Below, in pieces: positions 6,086 to 8,180 of a stretch of DNA of 8,180 nucleotides (positions within the stretch are counted from its first letter, which is position 1; each line of letters starts with the position of its first letter). Position numbers and translations under genes: made by a program. Origin of the DNA: Paracoccaceae bacterium (GTDB lineage: Bacteria > Pseudomonadota > Alphaproteobacteria > Rhodobacterales > Rhodobacteraceae); contig JAGLUD010000308.1 in assembly GCA_023134935.1 (NCBI GenBank), positions 1-8,180 on the forward strand. Direction: 5' to 3'. The notes beneath the pieces are model-generated. The model searched no databases, was not told where the DNA came from, and saw only the letters and a program-made list of their open reading frames with translations.

Positions 6086-7231
6086 ATGCACCCAACGATT
6101 ACCAATAAGAATACACCCGCCGTGTGGCCCGATAAAATCGGCCCATTCAAAGCGAAGCGCCTGCTTGTTGTACTGACAATGACGATGTTGGCGGTCTATC
6201 CAGGCGAACTGGGCGCCCTGACCCGAAGCTTGATGACAGACGCCTACGTGCAGGTTAGCGCCTTTGTAGCAACAACTTTACTAATTTTTTATGGGGCTGA
6301 GCGCGTGTTCAACTTCAACCTCGGATCCGCGCTTCGAAATGCCAAAGGCTGGCAAGTGCCGCTGTCAGCCCTGCTTGGTGCAACACCTGGTTGCGGTGGC
6401 GCGGTGGTTGTTGTGGCGGCTTATTCGTCCGGTAACGTGGGTTTTGGCGCAGTTGTAGCCGCGCTAACCGCCACAATGGGTGACGCTGCGTTCCTTTTGA
6501 TCGCAACACGGCCGGATGTTGCAGCCGTGGTACTGCCCACCTCCTTGGCGGTCGGCGTCGTTTCCGGTTACTTGGTCAACTGGTTCCACAAAACCGAATA
6601 CCGCAGCATCGCCGGTGTCACTTGCGAGCTAGCCCCGTTAATCGGTCGTATCCGCCCCAAAGACTATATGTATATAGCCGTAGTTCTGCCCAGTCTGGTC
6701 ATGGGCATCTCGCAACTGGCACAAGTCGATTTGGCGACAGTTTACGGGCCATGGATGATGGTTGTCGGGCTTATCGGCACGGCCATTGGCCTGCTGGTCT
6801 GGTCCACCTCCCCCGTTCAGGCGATGTCGCATGTGGACGATGCTCCCTTCACGCGCGTGGCCGAAGAAACCAGTTTCATCTCCATCTGGGTGATCGGCGC
6901 GTATCTGGCGTACGACTATGTTGTGGTTTTCGCAGGACTGGACCTAAAAGACCTCTTCTCCTCCGTTGCACCATTACTGCCGCTAATGGGCGTACTCATC
7001 GGCCTAATCCCAGGTTGTGGGCCACAGGTTTTGGTCACAACACTTTACATAAACGGCATCATCCCGTTCGCGGCTTTGATGGGTAACGCCATCTCGAATG
7101 ACGGCGATGCGTTGTTCCCTGCCATCGCGCTCAACCCCAAAGCGGCGGTAATGGCGACAGCCTACAGTACGGTTCCTGCCGTAATTCTGGCCTACGGGTT
7201 CTATTTCTTTGCTCCAAACGCATTCTTATGA
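6086..7231 (+). CDS. ArsP_2-type multi-pass permease (putative manganese / heavy-metal exporter)
   Basis: A 381-residue inner-membrane protein with about ten hydrophobic segments, matching the family known as 'putative 10TM heavy-metal exporter' (ArsP_2, also labelled putative manganese transporter). Two copies of a signature are visible: GATPGCGGA (PGCG at 101-104) and GLIPGCGPQ (PGCG at 309-312). Each is followed 31 residues later by Gly-Asp-Ala (132-134 and 340-342), so the protein has an internal two-fold repeat. Cys103, Cys311, Asp133 and Asp341 are candidate ion-binding residues. A loop at about 246-263 separates the halves. I chose ATG 6086. A TTG at 6068 is in frame but lies inside the upstream palindrome. 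The ribosome binding site is weak (AGAAAGA). The ion and direction of transport are unproven. The upstream Fur/Mur-like dyad favours a metal-homeostasis role. Confidence 0.85.
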   Translation: MHPTITNKNTPAVWPDKIGPFKAKRLLVVLTMTMLAVYPGELGALTRSLMTDAYVQVSAFVATTLLIFYGAERVFNFNLGSALRNAKGWQVPLSALLGATPGCGGAVVVVAAYSSGNVGFGAVVAALTATMGDAAFLLIATRPDVAAVVLPTSLAVGVVSGYLVNWFHKTEYRSIAGVTCELAPLIGRIRPKDYMYIAVVLPSLVMGISQLAQVDLATVYGPWMMVVGLIGTAIGLLVWSTSPVQAMSHVDDAPFTRVAEETSFISIWVIGAYLAYDYVVVFAGLDLKDLFSSVAPLLPLMGVLIGLIPGCGPQVLVTTLYINGIIPFAALMGNAISNDGDALFPAIALNPKAAVMATAYSTVPAVILAYGFYFFAPNAFL

Positions 7232-7280
7232 TTGCATGTTCCCCCCTCCTTGCTCAAGATAGGGCAAAAGGGGTGACGCA

Positions 7281-7661
7281 ATGTCCGAAGAAACACTTAC
7301 GCTGAAAGAAATGTGTGCGCTGTTCGACGTAACGCCGCGCACGCTGCGCTATTATGAATATCTGGAATTGATCGCCCCCGCCAAAGTTGGGCGCACCCGC
7401 CACTATGGTTCAACCGAAAAAGCCCGCGTTAAACTGATCCGCCAAGGCCGCCGCTTCGGCTTTCCGCTAGAAGAAATTCGGCAATGGTTGGAGCTATATA
7501 GCCCGTGCAACCAGAACCGCGGCCAGATGGAGCGATGGATACAGATGTCCACTGACCAACTCGCCCAACTCGAAGAACGACGGGTCGAACTGGAAGAGAT
7601 TTCCAGCGAGCTGGCACGCCTGCGCCAGATGACACAGAATTCCCTCGACGCACTGGACTGA
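7281..7661 (+). CDS. MerR family transcriptional regulator (LiuR-like), copy 1
   Basis: A 126-residue MerR-type regulator. Residues 6-73 form the winged helix: LTLKEMCALFDVTPRTLRYYE is the helix-turn-helix, then the wing (GRTRHYG) and the IRQGRRFGFPLEEIRQWLELY helices. Residues about 80-118 are an antiparallel coiled-coil dimer helix rich in Glu, Arg and Leu. The protein ends there, with no separate effector domain. It has only two cysteines (12 and 76) and lacks the C-terminal Cys cluster of MerR, CueR or ZntR, so metal sensing is unlikely. Its relatives include LiuR, the MerR-type regulator of branched-chain amino acid and acyl-CoA breakdown. AAGGGG (7268-7273) is the likely ribosome binding site for ATG 7281. 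It lies 49 bases after the permease gene, so read-through from that gene is possible. The next gene is a paralogue. Confidence 0.9.
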   Translation: MSEETLTLKEMCALFDVTPRTLRYYEYLELIAPAKVGRTRHYGSTEKARVKLIRQGRRFGFPLEEIRQWLELYSPCNQNRGQMERWIQMSTDQLAQLEERRVELEEISSELARLRQMTQNSLDALD

Positions 7662-7672
7662 CGCTACGTCAC

Positions 7673-7688
7673 CTTACCTTCACGTCAA
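7673..7688. promoter_or_regulatory. Candidate MerR/LiuR-type operator, distal half of a pair
   Basis: CTTACCTTCACGTCAA matches 13 of 16 positions of the palindrome 43 bases downstream and keeps the conserved right half (ACGTCAA). It is less symmetric itself. The spacing, close to four helical turns, would put both sites on the same face of the DNA. Confidence 0.45.
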
Positions 7689-7715
7689 CTTTACTTGAAT
7701 TTGAACACCCCTAGC

Positions 7716-7731
7716 TTTACGTTAACGTCAA
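7716..7731. promoter_or_regulatory. Candidate MerR/LiuR-type operator, proximal palindrome
   Basis: TTTACGTTAACGTCAA is a 16-bp palindrome with seven of eight base pairs symmetric. It resembles the ACGTnnACGT-centred palindromes I recall for LiuR, the MerR-family regulator of branched-chain amino acid and fatty acid catabolism. It lies 13 bases before the second MerR gene. A possible promoter, TTGAAT (7695-7700) with 17 bases to TACGTT (7718-7723), would place its -10 inside this site. That fits autorepression and control of the downstream acyl-CoA gene. Confidence 0.55.
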
Positions 7732-7744
7732 CCAAGGGGGAGTG

Positions 7745-8143
7745 ATGACAGATTCTTTGATGACCATCGGCCAAATGTGCGAGTCATACGACGTCACGCC
7801 AAGAACGTTACGGTTCTACGAGGCCAAGGAACTGATCTTCCCGATCCGCGAAGGCCAAAAGCGCCTGTTCACCAAAAGTGACCGCGCAAGGCTGAAGTTG
7901 ATCCTGCAAGGCAAACGCTTCGGTTTTAGTCTGGAAGAAATCCGGCAACTGTTGAACCTCTATTCATTAGGCGACCAGCAGACCACGCAACTAACCAAAA
8001 CCTATGAACTTGGCCAAGAGCGCCTACGCGACATGGAAACCCAACGCGAAGAGCTAACCGAAGCCATCGCCGACCTCAAAGAACAACTGCAATGGGGCGA
8101 GACGGTTCTCGCTGACCGTGGCATCAAGCTTGCTGCCGAATAA
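7745..8143 (+). CDS. MerR family transcriptional regulator (LiuR-like), copy 2
   Basis: A 132-residue MerR-type regulator, paralogous to the preceding one. The two align without gaps from about residue 5 to 74, with some 40 of 69 residues identical by hand count, including MC...DVTPRTLR and RFGF.LEEIRQ.L.LYS. The N-terminal winged helix is followed by a coiled-coil helix (about 80-116) and a short tail (TVLADRGIKLAAE). Its only cysteine is Cys12, so it is not a metal or redox sensor of known type. ATG 7745 sits two bases after the strong ribosome binding site AAGGGGGAG (7734-7742). An overlapping GTG at 7742 is in frame but lies within that site. The stop is 12 bases before the next ATG, so it is probably co-transcribed with the apparent acyl-CoA dehydrogenase gene. 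The two palindromes upstream suggest autoregulation. Confidence 0.9.
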   Translation: MTDSLMTIGQMCESYDVTPRTLRFYEAKELIFPIREGQKRLFTKSDRARLKLILQGKRFGFSLEEIRQLLNLYSLGDQQTTQLTKTYELGQERLRDMETQREELTEAIADLKEQLQWGETVLADRGIKLAAE

Positions 8144-8155
8144 AGGAATACGGAT

Positions 8156-8180
8156 ATGCCTACTTACACCCCGCCCCTAA
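8156..8180 (+). CDS. Start of a gene, probably acyl-CoA dehydrogenase (truncated by window edge)
   Basis: Only eight codons are present (MPTYTPPL), followed by one base. AAGGA at 8143-8147 gives an eight-base spacing to ATG 8156, and the gene starts 12 bases after the MerR stop, so it is likely in the same operon. An N-terminus of the form MPxYTPP is, as I recall, typical of a Rhodobacterales acyl-CoA dehydrogenase found next to MerR regulators and beta-oxidation genes. Eight residues cannot prove this, and the rest of the gene lies outside the window. Confidence 0.5.

Noticed and set aside
3353..7231. An arsenic-resistance island joining the ArsC-like gene and the ArsP_2-like permease
   Set aside because: They are on separate transcription units with a three-gene operon on the opposite strand between them. 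There is no arsR, acr3 or arsH, and the permease family is linked to manganese as much as to arsenic by name only.
7281..7661. First MerR protein as the metal sensor for the upstream permease
   Set aside because: It has only Cys12 and Cys76 and lacks the metal-binding cysteine pattern of MerR, CueR or ZntR. Its closest visible relative is the neighbouring LiuR-like copy.
1..8180. A novel defence, mobile or biosynthetic system
   Set aside because: All substantial genes belong to recognisable metabolic, transport or regulatory families. There are no repeat arrays, recombinases, toxin-antitoxin pairs or composition shifts that I can see.

Overview
The window looks like chromosomal DNA of a marine alphaproteobacterium of the Rhodobacterales (Roseobacter-type). 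This rests on moderate GC, gene order and family composition (class-III transaminase, DUF952, class-2 pyrD, ArsC-like protein, MATE, paired PaaI thioesterases, LiuR-like MerR regulators before an apparent acyl-CoA dehydrogenase) and the style of the proteins. It was judged by reading, not by a database search. I see no rRNA, tRNA, CRISPR array, insertion sequence, integrase or phage gene, and no sign of recent transfer.

Layout. (1) 1-371, minus strand: N-terminal part of a secreted UshA-type 5'-nucleotidase, cut by the left edge. (2) 372-540: divergent intergenic region with a likely promoter and a 7-bp-arm dyad in front of the transaminase. (3) 541-3697, plus strand: class-III aminotransferase, DUF952 protein, pyrD and ArsC-like reductase. 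The last three are joined by 4-bp start/stop overlaps. (4) 3694-5965, minus strand: an operon transcribed leftwards of two PaaI-type hotdog thioesterases and a MATE (DinF-like) exporter, all overlapping at their ends. Its last stop codon overlaps the ArsC stop codon convergently. (5) 5966-6085: divergent intergenic region holding a strong 12+12 bp inverted repeat (Fur/Mur-like in style) in front of (6) 6086-7231, a multi-pass ArsP_2-type (putative manganese/heavy-metal) permease with an internal PGCG repeat. (7) 7281-8143: two paralogous MerR regulators, with two related palindromes between them that resemble LiuR-type operators. (8) 8156-8180: the first eight codons of a further gene, probably an acyl-CoA dehydrogenase.

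How the genes work together. The right end most likely begins a fatty-acid or branched-chain acyl-CoA oxidation locus controlled by the MerR pair. The permease probably belongs to metal homeostasis, with metal-responsive control at the dyad. pyrD supplies de novo pyrimidine synthesis, and its coupled neighbours (DUF952, ArsC-like) have no obvious pathway link. Most of the window is ordinary housekeeping or metabolic sequence. The most informative non-coding signals are the dyads at 6046-6072, 7673-7731 and 480-503. I found no convincing evidence of an undescribed defence or mobile system.
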